Below, in pieces: positions 8,311 through 17,739 of a DNA stretch of 35,406 bases. The notes beneath the pieces are model-generated. The model saw only the letters and a program-made list of their open reading frames with translations. It did no database searches and was not told where the DNA came from. Positions within the stretch are counted from its first letter, which is position 1. Each line of letters starts with the position of its first letter. The stretch covers positions 1-35,406 of the forward strand of contig JAJRQB010000059.1 in NCBI GenBank assembly GCA_024280485.1, written 5' to 3'. Origin of the DNA: Deltaproteobacteria bacterium. GTDB lineage: Bacteria; Desulfobacterota; Desulfuromonadia; Desulfuromonadales; Geopsychrobacteraceae. The translations under genes and the position numbers were made by a program.

Positions 8311-8326
8311 GACGATCAGACTATTC
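8311..8326 (-). repeat. Copy B of the shared 16-base upstream motif
   Basis: On the minus strand it reads GAATAGTCTGATCGTC, one mismatch from copy A at 5111-5126. It lies 81 bases before the chosen start of the M16 peptidase gene. The rest of the gap 8231-8478 holds no confident promoter; a TATAAG at about 8269-8274 on the minus strand could be a -10. A 16-codon reading frame, MHFSGFRFYLNSLIVV, spans the motif and has AGGAG upstream, but it has no support as a gene. Confidence 0.3.
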
Positions 8327-8478
8327 AAGTAGAAGCGAAATCCTGAAAAATGCATTCCCTGATTTTCAGCTCCTTTAAAAACTCATAACCGTAGCCATGG
8401 TACAAAAAGAGAAATCTCCACAGGCTATAGCTGCAGGGATTCCAATAAATAAGTTTTTATATTCTCTGGTAGATATGG

Positions 8479-10848
8479 CTAGGAAGATGCTCCCGGCGGC
8501 ACCATTTCAACTTCATCTATATTTACAGAGCTTTGTACGGAAGGAAGCAGAGCATGCGCTACAATTTCGTCAACCCGCTCAACCAGATGTACATCTAAAT
8601 CCTTGAGGAGATGCTCGTCCATTTCAGCCAGATGTTCACGGTTACGAATCGGCAGCAAAACGGTTTTGGCTCCGGCACGGCGGGCGGCGAGAAGCTTCTC
8701 CTTAACCCCACCTATCGGCAAAATACGACCAGTTAAAGTCAATTCACCTGTCATCGCAACATCACGCCGCGCCGCACGACCGGTTAGCAGTGAAATGATC
8801 GCCACTGCGATAGTGACTCCAGCCGAGGGACCATCTTTTGGTATGGCCCCGGAAGGAACATGAATATGCAGATCGCTCTTCTCAAAAAAACCCTCTTCAA
8901 TCCCAAACAGTTCGGCATGTCCACGAACATAACTTAATGCAGTTTTTGCTGATTCCTGCATCACCTCGCCGAGGCTGCCGGTCAGGGTCAAACCCTTGTT
9001 CCCAGCCATTCGAGCGACTTCTATAAAGAGGATGTCGCCACCGGCCTCTGTCCAGGCTAGTACGGTCACAACTCCAATTCGATCACGTTCACCCGCGACC
9101 TCGGTAAAATAGGTACAGGGGCCAAGAAGGTTCTCAATATCTGCACCCACAACCTTTTTGCGAGCATCATTCCCTTGTGCAACATCAAATGCCACCTTGC
9201 GGCATACCGTTGCAATTTTTCGTTCGAAATTTCTGACTCCGGCCTCACGCGTATAATCTTGTAAAATTTTGCGCACCGCGTCAGGAGCAAATTCGAGCGG
9301 ATGATTTGCCAATCCATTCTCTTCAATCTCCTTTGGAATCAGATACTTATAGGCAATTTGCTCTTTATCTTCATCACTGTAGCCACTTAACCGGATCACT
9401 TCCATGCGGTCACGCAATGCACTTGGAATAGGATCCATGATATTTGCGGTCGTGATAAACATAACCTTTGAAAGATCAAAGGGGACATCCAGGTAATGAT
9501 CACTGAAGCTGTCATTCTGCTCTGGATCCAGAACCTCAAGCAAAGCAGAAGAAGGATCACCACGAAAGTCCTGACCGATCTTATCAATTTCATCCAGCAT
9601 AAACACCGGGTTGTTCGATTCAGCCCGACAGATTTCCTGAATAATCCGCCCCGGAAGCGCGCCAATATAGGTGCGCCGATGTCCACGGATCTCAGCTTCG
9701 TCACGCATGCCACCCAAGGAAACTCTTATGAATTTACGACCCATTGCACGCGCAATCGAACGGCCAAGGCTGGTCTTTCCTACCCCGGGAGGACCTACGA
9801 AACAGAGGATTGGGCCCTTAGTCGTTGCCTTAAGGCTACGAACGGCCAAATATTCCAGGATTCTTTGTTTCACCTCTTTCAGATCATAATGATCCTCATT
9901 TAAAACCCGACCTGCCTGCTTGATATCGAGACTGTCCTGAGTCCCTTTTTGCCAGGGGATGTTGCAAAGGTAATCAAGATAAGTTCGTGAAACCGTATAT
10001 TCTGGAGAAGCAGGATTGATCTGTTCAAGGCGGCGGAGTTCCTTTTCGGCAACCACCAAAACATCATCAGGCATGTCAGCGATTCTGATCCGTTTGCGTA
10101 GCTCGTTTATTTCTGCCATGCGTGGATCCTGGTCTCCAAGCTCCTGTTGAATCTGCTTCATCTGTTCACGCAACAGTTGCTCTTTCTGACCCTTGCCAAT
10201 TCGCTTGTTAATCTCTTGGTCAATCTCCCCCTTAACCTGCATCTTCTGAACTTCGGTCGTCAGATGCATGTAAACCGATTTGAGTCGCTCAATCGGATCA
10301 AGAATAGCAAGCAACTCCTGTTGGGCACTTGGATCCACACCAAGATAAACGGTGATAAGGTCAGCTAAGCGTCCCGGATCCTCAATCCGATCAATCATCT
10401 TCAATACGTCTTCAGGGAGTGGTCGGCCATATGCCAGGGCGATTTTCAAGAGCGCATTGACACTCTGAACCAGAGCATCAACCACCAGGCCGCGCTCCTC
10501 TTTTTCGATCACTAGTTCAATCGTCGCTTTCAGACATGGATTGGTTTCAACCGGCGCGTGCATAATAAATCTTTGCACCCCTTCGATTGTGACCTTGCCA
10601 CCACCATCTGTAAATTTGACCAGTTGATTTATTTTGCAAACAGTACCGATCCGGGGATGTTCGTCAAAGTCACAAACATTCTTCGGACCGGGACAATAAA
10701 CCGCACCGATCATCTGGCTATCCTTCATCGCCTCTTCGATAACAACAATAGCCTCACGTGGAAAGAAGAGCGGTATGACCATATATGGAAAAACGATATG
10801 CTCTTTGAGAGGGTAGATCGGTAGAATTTTCGGTATTTGAGTACTCAT
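8479..10848 (-). CDS. lon: Lon ATP-dependent serine protease
   Basis: An AAA+ protease that degrades misfolded and short-lived regulatory proteins in the cytoplasm. It has 789 residues, normal for bacterial Lon. The LonN substrate domain spans about 1-205, followed by a coiled region and the AAA+ module, with Walker [10 protein letters not shown] at 352-360 and Walker B FMLDE ending at 420. The protease domain has the catalytic dyad Ser675 (KDGPSAG) and Lys718 (GGVKEK). The start ATG has AGGG six bases upstream. It is transcribed alone, between the M16 genes and the divergent pfkA. Two short hairpins lie in its leader. I see no CIRCE (HrcA) element. Confidence 0.97.
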   Translation of the reverse strand: MSTQIPKILPIYPLKEHIVFPYMVIPLFFPREAIVVIEEAMKDSQMIGAVYCPGPKNVCDFDEHPRIGTVCKINQLVKFTDGGGKVTIEGVQRFIMHAPVETNPCLKATIELVIEKEERGLVVDALVQSVNALLKIALAYGRPLPEDVLKMIDRIEDPGRLADLITVYLGVDPSAQQELLAILDPIERLKSVYMHLTTEVQKMQVKGEIDQEINKRIGKGQKEQLLREQMKQIQQELGDQDPRMAEINELRKRIRIADMPDDVLVVAEKELRRLEQINPASPEYTVSRTYLDYLCNIPWQKGTQDSLDIKQAGRVLNEDHYDLKEVKQRILEYLAVRSLKATTKGPILCFVGPPGVGKTSLGRSIARAMGRKFIRVSLGGMRDEAEIRGHRRTYIGALPGRIIQEICRAESNNPVFMLDEIDKIGQDFRGDPSSALLEVLDPEQNDSFSDHYLDVPFDLSKVMFITTANIMDPIPSALRDRMEVIRLSGYSDEDKEQIAYKYLIPKEIEENGLANHPLEFAPDAVRKILQDYTREAGVRNFERKIATVCRKVAFDVAQGNDARKKVVGADIENLLGPCTYFTEVAGERDRIGVVTVLAWTEAGGDILFIEVARMAGNKGLTLTGSLGEVMQESAKTALSYVRGHAELFGIEEGFFEKSDLHIHVPSGAIPKDGPSAGVTIAVAIISLLTGRAARRDVAMTGELTLTGRILPIGGVKEKLLAARRAGAKTVLLPIRNREHLAEMDEHLLKDLDVHLVERVDEIVAHALLPSVQSSVNIDEVEMVPPGASS

Positions 10849-10873
10849 TTAAGGCCCTATCCCTGTGCGAATT

Positions 10874-10910
10874 GCCTGTATTTCGACAGGCGCTAACTCA
10901 TCCCTGAGTT
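10874..10910 (-). promoter_or_regulatory. Two small inverted repeats in the lon leader
   Basis: GCCTGT/ACAGGC (10874-10879 and 10886-10891, six-base loop) and AACTCA/TGAGTT (10895-10900 and 10905-10910, four-base loop) lie side by side between the likely lon promoter and its start. They could be RNA hairpins in the 5' leader or an operator pair. The known protein that would bind them is not apparent. Confidence 0.4.
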
Positions 10911-10937
10911 CTAAGAAGTCTCTAACTATGCGCTCAA

Positions 10938-10965
10938 ACAGTAGCAGATTCACGGAAGTCGTCAA
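10938..10965 (-). promoter_or_regulatory. Putative lon promoter
   Basis: On the minus strand TTGACG (10960-10965) is followed after 16 bases by TACTGT (10938-10943). That is five of six -35 matches and three of six -10 matches. It would give a leader of about 85 bases containing both small hairpins. I did not find a clear promoter for pfkA in the other direction. Confidence 0.4.
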
Positions 10966-11145
10966 CCAACTTTTTGATATTTTTAATATTCATGGCTCCT
11001 ATAAATTTCAACTCTAAAATCTCTACCTTTATATCTATTATCCTACAATTCTCCAGTCAAAAGCGAACTCGACCACAAGCAAAGAAAGTAATTCTGCGAT
11101 ATGATTCAACTTTCAAAGAAACTCTGGAATGGAGCAAGAAAAAAA

Positions 11146-12108
11146 ATGAAACGCATAGCTGTATTAACAAGTGGTGGAGACTGTTCAGGGATGAACGCTG
11201 CGGTACGCGCAATTGTAAGAGCTGGCCTTGCTGCGAACATTGAAGTCATTGGAATTCAAAAAGGCTTTCAGGGCCTGATCGACCGGCACTACGAGCTTTT
11301 AAGTACAAAATCAGTCAGTAATGTCCTGCAACGTGGCGGGACCTTTCTTCAGAGTGCTCGTTGCAAAGAGATGCGCGAGCCTTCGGGGCAACGATTAGCC
11401 GCAGAAAATCTCATTGGGATGGGGGTTGAGGGTTTGATCGTACTCGGAGGCGATGGTTCCCTCACCGGCGCTCTGGCACTCGCACAACAGGGAACTGCTG
11501 TTATCGGCATACCAGCTTCTATTGATAATGATATTCCCTTTACCGACATGGCCCTCGGTGTTGATACGGCACTCAACAATATCGTCCGCGCAGTCGACAA
11601 CATAAAAGATACCGCATCCTCCCATGATCGCGCATTTTTCGTTGAGACCATGGGCCGCAACTGCGGTTATCTGGCAGTTGTCTCTGCCATCGCCTGCGGA
11701 GCAGAATATTCTTTAATTCCCGAAGAGCCATATGACCTTGATGACATCTGTCAAGAATTGCGGCGGCGCTATCAACAAGGGCGTAGTAACTCAATCATTA
11801 TGGTTGCCGAAGGTGCCGGTAATGCTCAGCAGATTGCTGAAGAGATTAAGGATAGAATTGGATTTGAAACCCGCACCATAGTTTTAGGTCACTACCAACG
11901 TGGAGGTTCGCCGACAGTTTTTGACCGGCTACTCGCCGCACGTTTCGGTCAAGCGGCAGTCGAAAATCTGTTGGCGGGAGAAAAAGGAAAAATGCTCGGG
12001 CTGAAAAATTCAAAGATGCAGCTGACGCCGCTTGCAGATGTGATAAATTCAGGCATTCGTCCGATCGACGAACTGCTACCTCGATTGATCAACGATCTGA
12101 TGATTTAG
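11146..12108 (+). CDS. pfkA: ATP-dependent 6-phosphofructokinase
   Basis: Phosphorylates fructose 6-phosphate to the 1,6-bisphosphate, the committing step of glycolysis. The start was placed at the ATG giving MKRIAVLTSGGDCSGMNAAV, with GGAG 11 bases upstream; this gives 320 residues, the standard length. The upstream in-frame ATG at 11101 adds 15 residues with no family match. GGDGS with Gly in the second position of the motif end indicates ATP rather than pyrophosphate as donor. The catalytic loop is PASIDND, with Ser in place of the usual Thr of TIDND; Asp is kept. The gene converges on hypF with three bases between stops. Confidence 0.95.
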   Translation: MKRIAVLTSGGDCSGMNAAVRAIVRAGLAANIEVIGIQKGFQGLIDRHYELLSTKSVSNVLQRGGTFLQSARCKEMREPSGQRLAAENLIGMGVEGLIVLGGDGSLTGALALAQQGTAVIGIPASIDNDIPFTDMALGVDTALNNIVRAVDNIKDTASSHDRAFFVETMGRNCGYLAVVSAIACGAEYSLIPEEPYDLDDICQELRRRYQQGRSNSIIMVAEGAGNAQQIAEEIKDRIGFETRTIVLGHYQRGGSPTVFDRLLAARFGQAAVENLLAGEKGKMLGLKNSKMQLTPLADVINSGIRPIDELLPRLINDLMI

Positions 12109-12111
12109 TTT

Positions 12112-14388
12112 CTAACGGTTGCGCAGATGATGCCCAGCTATCACTGCCTGACCCAGGGAGAGGCCGCCATCATTAGGTGGAACTTGCCTGTGGCGCAAAA
12201 CTTCGAATTCAGCTGTTGTCAAAAGTTGATTCACCTTTTCAGTCAAAAAAGCATTCTGAAAAACACCGCCCGAAATCGCTACCGGTAGAGAGCCACGCTC
12301 GTCACGAAGTTTCCGGCAGACCTGCAGAACCGCTTCGGCAAGACCATTATGAAACCGGGCACTGATAATACCGGCCGCTCTTCCTTGTTGCAGGTCTGCG
12401 ACCAATTCTCTCGTCATCGGGCGGGGATCGATAATAATTTCATGGTCCTCTTTGAGCAGGGTAAAGGAGTATGGTTCCAGCTGAGGATCATTCTCCAGAC
12501 ACATCTCCAGCTCTAGAGCAGCCTGCCCTTCATAACTCACGACCTGACGCAATCCAGCCAGTGCCGCGACCGCGTCAAACAACCGGCCACAACTAGAAGT
12601 TAAGGGAGAGTTGATCCCCTTCTCAATCATTTGCAACAAGAGTCTCTTGTCAGCAGCGGGGATTGAATCAAGAACCATGAGTTCAGGCAGGTTGCCGCCA
12701 TAAGTGGCATGCAGGAGGCTGAGGGCCATGCGCCAGGGTTCACGAGTGGCAGCATCCCCCCCGGGCATGGTCAAATCTGCCAGATGAGCAACGCGCTCAA
12801 AACCACCAAAATCTCCCACCAGAAACTCACCGCCCCAGATCTGCCCATCAGTCCCCAGACCCACACCGTCGAAGATAACCCCGATCACCGTGTCATCTCG
12901 TCCATTATCGGCCAGACAGCTGGCAAGGTGAGCATGATGATGCTGTACGGCCAGCTTGGGCAGATCGATCATCTGTTGAGCGACAGCAGTCGATAGATAA
13001 TCGGGGTGTAAATCATGGGCAACAAGCTGTGGATGAACATCCAACAATTGTTGCAGATGCTCTGCAGCCTGCTGCAGTGCATCGAGGACTGATTGATTCT
13101 TCAAATCACCAATATGCTGACTCAGGGTTGCACGATCGGCAGATGTCAGACAGATCGTGTTCTTAAGTTCCGCTCCGACCGCCAACACCGGCAACTGTTC
13201 ATGGGGTAGCTTAACCGCACGCGGCACATAACCACGCGAACGCCGCAACAATAACGGTTCCCCGGCCAACACTCTGGCTATCGAATCATCGGTCCGAGTC
13301 TGAATCCGTCGATCGTGGCACAAAAAGCCATCGGCAATCCCCTTCAGGCGTAGAAAAGCATCTTCATCACCATAAGAGATAGGCTCATCGCTCTGGTTAC
13401 CGCTGGTCATGACAAGAGCAGGAAATTCCTCAAGTAATAGATAATGGAGTGGTGTATAGGGGAGCATCACCCCCAGATAACGGTTTTTCGGCGCAGTGAG
13501 ATCGCAGATCAACAGTTGATCGGGGGTTTTCTCGAGCAATACAATCGGCCGCTCGACAGATTCCAGCAACTTCTTTTCTACGGGATTAATTTTTGAAAAA
13601 ATCTCGGCCGACTCGATATCTTTCGCCATCAGGGCAAACGGTTTTTCATCTCTAAATTTACGCTTTCGTAAACGAACAACGGCTTCACTATTTTGTGGAT
13701 CAACCGCGAGGTGAAAACCGCCCAGGCCTTTGAGAGCAAGGATCTCACCGCGCCTCAGCAGGCTGATCGCTTCACTTAAGGGGTCAGAACTTTCGACAGG
13801 ACCTCCCTCCTGATCATGTAGACTTAAAACCGGACCGCAGTCCGCACAGGCATTCGGTTGGGCATGAAAACGTCGTGAGGCAGGATCTCCATATTCGCTC
13901 TGGCAGTGTTCGCACATTGAAAAATCGGCCATAGTCGTGAAAGGCCGATCATAAGGGACTCCGCTCACAATGCTGTAACGCGGACCACAGTTCGTGCAGT
14001 TGATAAAGGGGTAACGGAAGCGCCTGTCCTGAGGATCGAAGAGCTCACTCAGACAATCTGGGCAAACGTATGTATCGGGTGGAATTTGAGTTGTTTGCTG
14101 TGATGATTGCTGGCTCTCAATAATCGTAAAGCCAGCTTCTTTTACGACAGGAATATCTTCGATAACCAAACGCCCGATAGAGGCAAGTGGTGGGAGGTCA
14201 CGACGAATCGTAGCGATAAAATGAGAGACATCGACCTGCGGCCCTTCAACCTCAATCCGCACTCCCCCACTATCGTTCAACACCCAACCGCACAACGCAT
14301 TTTCATGAGCTATGCGATAGATAAATGGCCTGAAACCGACCCCCTGGACGGTCCCCTCAACGCGTATGGCACAACGTATATTTAACAT
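12112..14388 (-). CDS. hypF: HypF carbamoyltransferase for [NiFe]-hydrogenase maturation
   Basis: Makes the thiocarbamate on HypE that becomes the cyanide ligand of [NiFe]-hydrogenases. From the ATG giving MLNIRCAIRVEG it has about 758 residues, the family norm. Domains in order: acylphosphatase (VQGVGFRPF, Arg20, Asn38); two zinc-finger CxxC pairs (CPDC..CTNC and CEHC..CADC); a YrdC-like domain with KRKFRDEKPFALM; and a Kae1-like C-terminal domain with HHHAHLASC and FDGVGLGTDG. No good ribosome binding site is visible; a GTG start at 14427 would add 13 residues. No other hyp or hydrogenase gene is in the window, so partners lie elsewhere. Confidence 0.95.
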   Translation of the reverse strand: MLNIRCAIRVEGTVQGVGFRPFIYRIAHENALCGWVLNDSGGVRIEVEGPQVDVSHFIATIRRDLPPLASIGRLVIEDIPVVKEAGFTIIESQQSSQQTTQIPPDTYVCPDCLSELFDPQDRRFRYPFINCTNCGPRYSIVSGVPYDRPFTTMADFSMCEHCQSEYGDPASRRFHAQPNACADCGPVLSLHDQEGGPVESSDPLSEAISLLRRGEILALKGLGGFHLAVDPQNSEAVVRLRKRKFRDEKPFALMAKDIESAEIFSKINPVEKKLLESVERPIVLLEKTPDQLLICDLTAPKNRYLGVMLPYTPLHYLLLEEFPALVMTSGNQSDEPISYGDEDAFLRLKGIADGFLCHDRRIQTRTDDSIARVLAGEPLLLRRSRGYVPRAVKLPHEQLPVLAVGAELKNTICLTSADRATLSQHIGDLKNQSVLDALQQAAEHLQQLLDVHPQLVAHDLHPDYLSTAVAQQMIDLPKLAVQHHHAHLASCLADNGRDDTVIGVIFDGVGLGTDGQIWGGEFLVGDFGGFERVAHLADLTMPGGDAATREPWRMALSLLHATYGGNLPELMVLDSIPAADKRLLLQMIEKGINSPLTSSCGRLFDAVAALAGLRQVVSYEGQAALELEMCLENDPQLEPYSFTLLKEDHEIIIDPRPMTRELVADLQQGRAAGIISARFHNGLAEAVLQVCRKLRDERGSLPVAISGGVFQNAFLTEKVNQLLTTAEFEVLRHRQVPPNDGGLSLGQAVIAGHHLRNR

Positions 14389-14481
14389 GCAGCTATTCTG
14401 GCATGTTAAAGAGCACATTTGAATCACTGAGATGGGGTTTCGCCATTTTTTATGCGAGGACCTTACAAGTGCAACGTCTGT

Positions 14482-14997
14482 TCAGGCATGACTGGCGTGT
14501 AGAAGAATATGATGCATGCGCTCCTTACGGGCTAAATCGAGACTTGAACCAAACTGCATCGTTGACTTTTCACTTGAATAAACTGTCTCACCAAAATAGG
14601 TTTTGAAGAGAGCAGAGAGCTCTGTCCCCTCTGGACCGGAGCCAGGGTAATGCCTTGAATAGGCTTCAGGAGGTGGGAAGCTGACCGGTGAAGCGTCAAC
14701 TTCTTTGCTGGAAAATGCCAAGTCATAAACCTGACGGCTGAAGATATAGAGTAAATATTGGATGTCTAGCGTAATGTCCCGCACCGTATCGACATGGTCA
14801 CAATGTACAGCAGTCAGACAGCGATGATGTAACTCCAGAAAAGCATGCTGGGAAGCAGCAACTAGTTCGAAGAGATCCTTTTGTGACCCGTGGCCGTTCC
14901 CTTTCCTTAACTCTTCGAGTCCGCGCCGCTTTCCTCCTTCCAAAAGCCGCAAAACACCTTCCGAGCGACCTTCCAGGTACTGTTTTAATTGATCCAT
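14482..14997 (-). CDS. Unrecognised 171-residue protein
   Basis: I do not recognise this family. The start at 14997 (MDQLKQYLEGRSEG) has GGGGGAG about six bases upstream and is preferred over an ATG at 15093, which lacks such a site. The first half is helical and charged, with KRRGLEELRKG and a His/Cys-containing stretch FLELHHRCLTAVHCDHVD. The middle reads LDIQYLLYIFSRQVYDLAF. The C-terminal half holds a Pro-rich segment (SFPPPEAYSRHYPGSGPEG). There is no signal peptide or clear membrane segment. It follows the DUF924 gene by 112 bases on the same strand and may share its transcript. Confidence 0.7.
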   Translation of the reverse strand: MDQLKQYLEGRSEGVLRLLEGGKRRGLEELRKGNGHGSQKDLFELVAASQHAFLELHHRCLTAVHCDHVDTVRDITLDIQYLLYIFSRQVYDLAFSSKEVDASPVSFPPPEAYSRHYPGSGPEGTELSALFKTYFGETVYSSEKSTMQFGSSLDLARKERMHHILLHASHA

Positions 14998-15109
14998 AGA
15001 TTTCTCCCCCACTAAAGAACTCAAAAACTTGAACCCTAAACATAACCATACGGGTAATATATCTCTATGTAAGACTTCTGGCAACTGTTTCACATAAAAT
15101 AAATTCTCA

Positions 15110-15709
15110 TCAGAAAGACGAGCCCGACTGGGATAAAAATGAAATTTCTTCAGGTGTTGAATGACGGCCTAGTATCATATTGCGGTGTGGAAACCGGCCA
15201 AAGCGCACAATGATATCGTGATGGCGGACAGCATAATCGAAAAAACCGACAAAAGCTTCTTGCAGATTTTCAGCGACAGATTCGTGAAGGCTTCGATAAA
15301 GTGCTACCGATTTCTCTTGATCATCAAGTTCTTCAGAATGCTCGAAAGGAAGATAGAGAAAAACCTTTTCGATCGGACGAAGCAGATTACCTGAACGGCT
15401 GAGAAGGTCCTTCGCCAGACTGAGGGCTAAATGATCAGAAGAAAAACTACCTGGATCATTGCGGTAAATATTACGAGTAAACTGATCGAGAAGCAGGATC
15501 ACCGCCAACTGTAGATGTGGATCCAGCCCATCCATCTTAATGCGCTGGTTTGCTGCCAATGTGATCAGATCTGAAAATTGCTCCCTTATGGAATGATCGA
15601 CCTGATCATCTTTACCAAACCAGAGTTTCCCTTTTTGACGGATAATTTCCAGGTCGCTATCACTGTCACCAAACCAATACCGATGAACCTGAGTCAAACG
15701 ATTTTCCAT
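15110..15709 (-). CDS. DUF924 family protein
   Basis: A 199-residue cytoplasmic protein of the DUF924 family, helical and TPR-like, with no agreed function. Family landmarks are YWFGDSDSD near the start, KLWFGKDD, LLLDQFTRNIYRND in the middle, YLPFEHSEELDDQE and the GRFPHRN motif near the C-terminus. The start ATG has AGGAG about seven bases upstream. It follows the methyltransferase gene by 18 bases, so the two are probably cotranscribed. It has full family length with no sign of damage. Confidence 0.88.
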   Translation of the reverse strand: MENRLTQVHRYWFGDSDSDLEIIRQKGKLWFGKDDQVDHSIREQFSDLITLAANQRIKMDGLDPHLQLAVILLLDQFTRNIYRNDPGSFSSDHLALSLAKDLLSRSGNLLRPIEKVFLYLPFEHSEELDDQEKSVALYRSLHESVAENLQEAFVGFFDYAVRHHDIIVRFGRFPHRNMILGRHSTPEEISFLSQSGSSF

Positions 15710-15727
15710 TACAGACTCCTTCTTTAT

Positions 15728-16357
15728 TCACGGGCGTATCGCGTAACCCACAATCATTGGAGATACGACTGAAGGGGCTCCGCGCATTATTTCAGCACGC
15801 GTATGAAGATCAAATCCTGCACTTTCGAGGAGTTGACCGGTCTGCCGAGTCAGATGACAGTTGCAAGCAGCGCGTCTCCACAAGGGTTGCCATAGATGCT
15901 GCCAGAAATAAAGTCGGCTGTTTCTATCCGCAGCAACATGCTCCATCAACACCAATTTACCCCCCGGCTTCAACACTCGAAAAGCTTCCCTCATTGACTG
16001 CGGTTGGTCTGTTACCGAACATAAAACTAAGGTCGAAACCAGATGGTCGATACTATTATCGGCAACATTGAGACGTTCCGCGGCACAGGGACTTATCTCC
16101 GCTGTATGATGTGGAGAATTTTGCAGCTTCAATTCAAGTTTTTTTCGCATTGACCGATCTGGTTCACAAAGAATCAGTCGACTGATATTTTGTGAGTAAT
16201 GTTGTAAATTTGCTCCGGTTCCGGCCCCAACTTCCAAAACCACTCCATCTAAATCAGACAACAATTCGATCCGCCAGCGATTCAGGCAAAGGCGTTCGAC
16301 CTTCTGCATCGTCAGGTCGTAAAATCGTGCTACAAGGGAGTGATAAAATAACTTCAA
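15728..16357 (-). CDS. Class I SAM-dependent methyltransferase
   Basis: A 209-residue enzyme of the UbiE/Methyltransf_11 type. The frame is open further upstream to 16507, but that extension runs back through a terminator hairpin and has no family match. A TTG at 16357 with GAGG about seven bases upstream gives MKLFYHSLVARFYDLTM, a typical opening. The SAM loop is EVGAGTG (residues 42-48), with LCEPDRSM as the acidic second motif and LVSTLVLCSVTD and VLKPGGKLVLMEHV as later motifs. The substrate cannot be told; an HxAADRNSRLY-type tail with VAADR occurs in related small-molecule methyltransferases. It probably starts a small operon with the DUF924 gene. Confidence 0.87.
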   Translation of the reverse strand: MKLFYHSLVARFYDLTMQKVERLCLNRWRIELLSDLDGVVLEVGAGTGANLQHYSQNISRLILCEPDRSMRKKLELKLQNSPHHTAEISPCAAERLNVADNSIDHLVSTLVLCSVTDQPQSMREAFRVLKPGGKLVLMEHVAADRNSRLYFWQHLWQPLWRRAACNCHLTRQTGQLLESAGFDLHTRAEIMRGAPSVVSPMIVGYAIRP

Positions 16358-16454
16358 ATTTAACCTCAGCGCATTTTTTTGAGCTTCATTATAACAACAT
16401 GGATCTATAAATAGGAGGATTGCGAAACCAAACAGACGACAATCCAAAAAAGAA

Positions 16455-16498
16455 AACAGCCAGAAAGCCTCATCTAAAAAGTGGCTCTTCTGGCTGTT
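16455..16498 (-). terminator. Rho-independent terminator after the rhodanese gene
   Basis: AACAGCCAGAA (16455-16465) and TTCTGGCTGTT (16488-16498) form an exact 11-base stem, extended inward by AGCC/GGCT with a bulge. On the minus strand it is followed by a T-rich run. It lies about 37 bases after the rhodanese stop and before the methyltransferase start. Confidence 0.9.
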
Positions 16499-16534
16499 GT
16501 TAACCAAACAAAATGAAGAATATTCCCATAAATT

Positions 16535-16933
16535 CTAGCGTTTTTCTTTTTTCTCTACAGACCCGCCAGCTTCGACCCAAGCCTCAAAACCGCCCTCAAT
16601 ATGGGTGACATTCTCTACGCCCATCCGTTGACAGACATCAGCAGCCAAAGCAGAACGCCAACCCTTATTACAAAAGAGAACCAAGGGTTTCGGCTCAGCG
16701 AACATTTTATGGAAATAAGGACTTTCTGGATCGATCCAGAACTCCAGCAGCCCCCTTGGCACGTGAGCGCTACCAGGTATCGTCCCCTCACGCCACAACT
16801 CACGAACATCACGCAGGTCGATCAAGAGTCTCTCTTGACGTTGTTCAGCATCAAGCAGTTCAGCAACAGAGATAGTCTTCACGCGGGTTTCTGCATCAGC
16901 AACAAGTTGACGAAATCCAGTTTTGAGTTCCAT
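16535..16933 (-). CDS. Single-domain rhodanese (sulfurtransferase-like) protein
   Basis: A 132-residue rhodanese domain with the persulfide-forming Cys88 in the loop CNKGWRSA and an upstream LLIDLRDVREL (Asp39). The family carries sulfane sulfur or acts in thiol redox chemistry; the acceptor here is unknown. The start at 16933 (MELKTGF) has AGGTGA seven bases upstream, better than the ATG at 16951. No signal peptide is seen, so it is cytoplasmic. It follows the DUF2059 gene by 30 bases and ends in a strong terminator, so the two form an operon. Confidence 0.92.
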   Translation of the reverse strand: MELKTGFRQLVADAETRVKTISVAELLDAEQRQERLLIDLRDVRELWREGTIPGSAHVPRGLLEFWIDPESPYFHKMFAEPKPLVLFCNKGWRSALAADVCQRMGVENVTHIEGGFEAWVEAGGSVEKKEKR

Positions 16934-16963
16934 ACTGTGATCACCTTTCAAATCTGTACGGCT

Positions 16964-17494
16964 TTATTTTTTCGGCGCTGAGTCACTTTCGCCTTCAGTT
17001 GCGGTCTGCTTGATGTTCTCTTTCATATATTCCTGAATCGCCACCTGAACCTGCGGCATCACCTGCGTCGCATGTTGACGACCGATCTCCATCGACTTCT
17101 GCATCAGAATTGGGCTCTTTTCGGCCATTTTCTGCCCTAATGGGCTCTTGCTGAATTCGATAACCCCCTGTAATTCCTCTTCGGTGAAGCTTTCAGCATA
17201 AAGCTGAATATATTCCTCTTTCAAATTATCCCAACTCAGGCCTTCAAACAGAAGATCACGGGCAATTTTCTGCATAGCTAGCAAGTTTTTCTCACGCTCT
17301 TCCGGAATCTCAATCGCTTCAATCTGAGAGATAATGATTCCTTCTACCTTTTCATACATCATATCGACCTGATCTTTAACCTTATTGACATTTAGAAACT
17401 GCTCAGCTAACTGGCGACGCTCTGCATCACCCGCAGTGGCAACAACGGGGAAAGAAATCAGCAGGGTCAGAACAATCAAAATCATTTTTTTCAT
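16964..17494 (-). CDS. DUF2059 domain protein, exported
   Basis: A 176-residue protein with a clear signal peptide (MKKMILIVLTLLISFPVVATAG), so periplasmic. The rest is helical. The DUF2059 core is visible as YAESFTEEELQGVIEFSKSP followed by GQKMAEKSPILMQKSM. The family has no agreed activity. The start has AGGAGT five to six bases upstream. It is the first gene before the rhodanese. The 245-base gap upstream (17495-17739) holds a possible -10 TATGAT near 17545 but no matching -35. I see no terminator for the helicase gene in that gap. Confidence 0.9.
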   Translation of the reverse strand: MKKMILIVLTLLISFPVVATAGDAERRQLAEQFLNVNKVKDQVDMMYEKVEGIIISQIEAIEIPEEREKNLLAMQKIARDLLFEGLSWDNLKEEYIQLYAESFTEEELQGVIEFSKSPLGQKMAEKSPILMQKSMEIGRQHATQVMPQVQVAIQEYMKENIKQTATEGESDSAPKK

Positions 17495-17739
17495 ATTACA
17501 CTCCTGTTGTGGGATTAAATTGTTGTAGAGAAAGATATCATAGCGGACTGAAATTGTCTTGATTCTAAATCGACCCGATTTACTTCGAATCCCTATCCTC
17601 TGGGTAACGCAAACGCATCTTCTGCTGGCCGCAGACTATTTTTCAGACATTCCAGATAACCCATTTGACGAAACATTTAATAACCGATTCGCTGAACACA
17701 AGCACTGAGTAGCAACACAAAAAACAAACAGATAAAAGA

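Noticed and set aside
8276-8360. 16-codon reading frame MHFSGFRFYLNSLIVV before the M16 gene
   Set aside because: Too short, no homologue known to me, and it may only reflect the shared 16-base motif.
10891-10910. CIRCE element for lon
   Set aside because: The inverted repeat AACTCA-N4-TGAGTT lacks the TTAGCACTC-N9-GAGTGCTAA pattern and spacing.
16358-16507. N-terminal extension of the methyltransferase reading frame
   Set aside because: It reads through a terminator hairpin, has no family match, and a TTG with GAGG upstream at 16357 gives a typical start.
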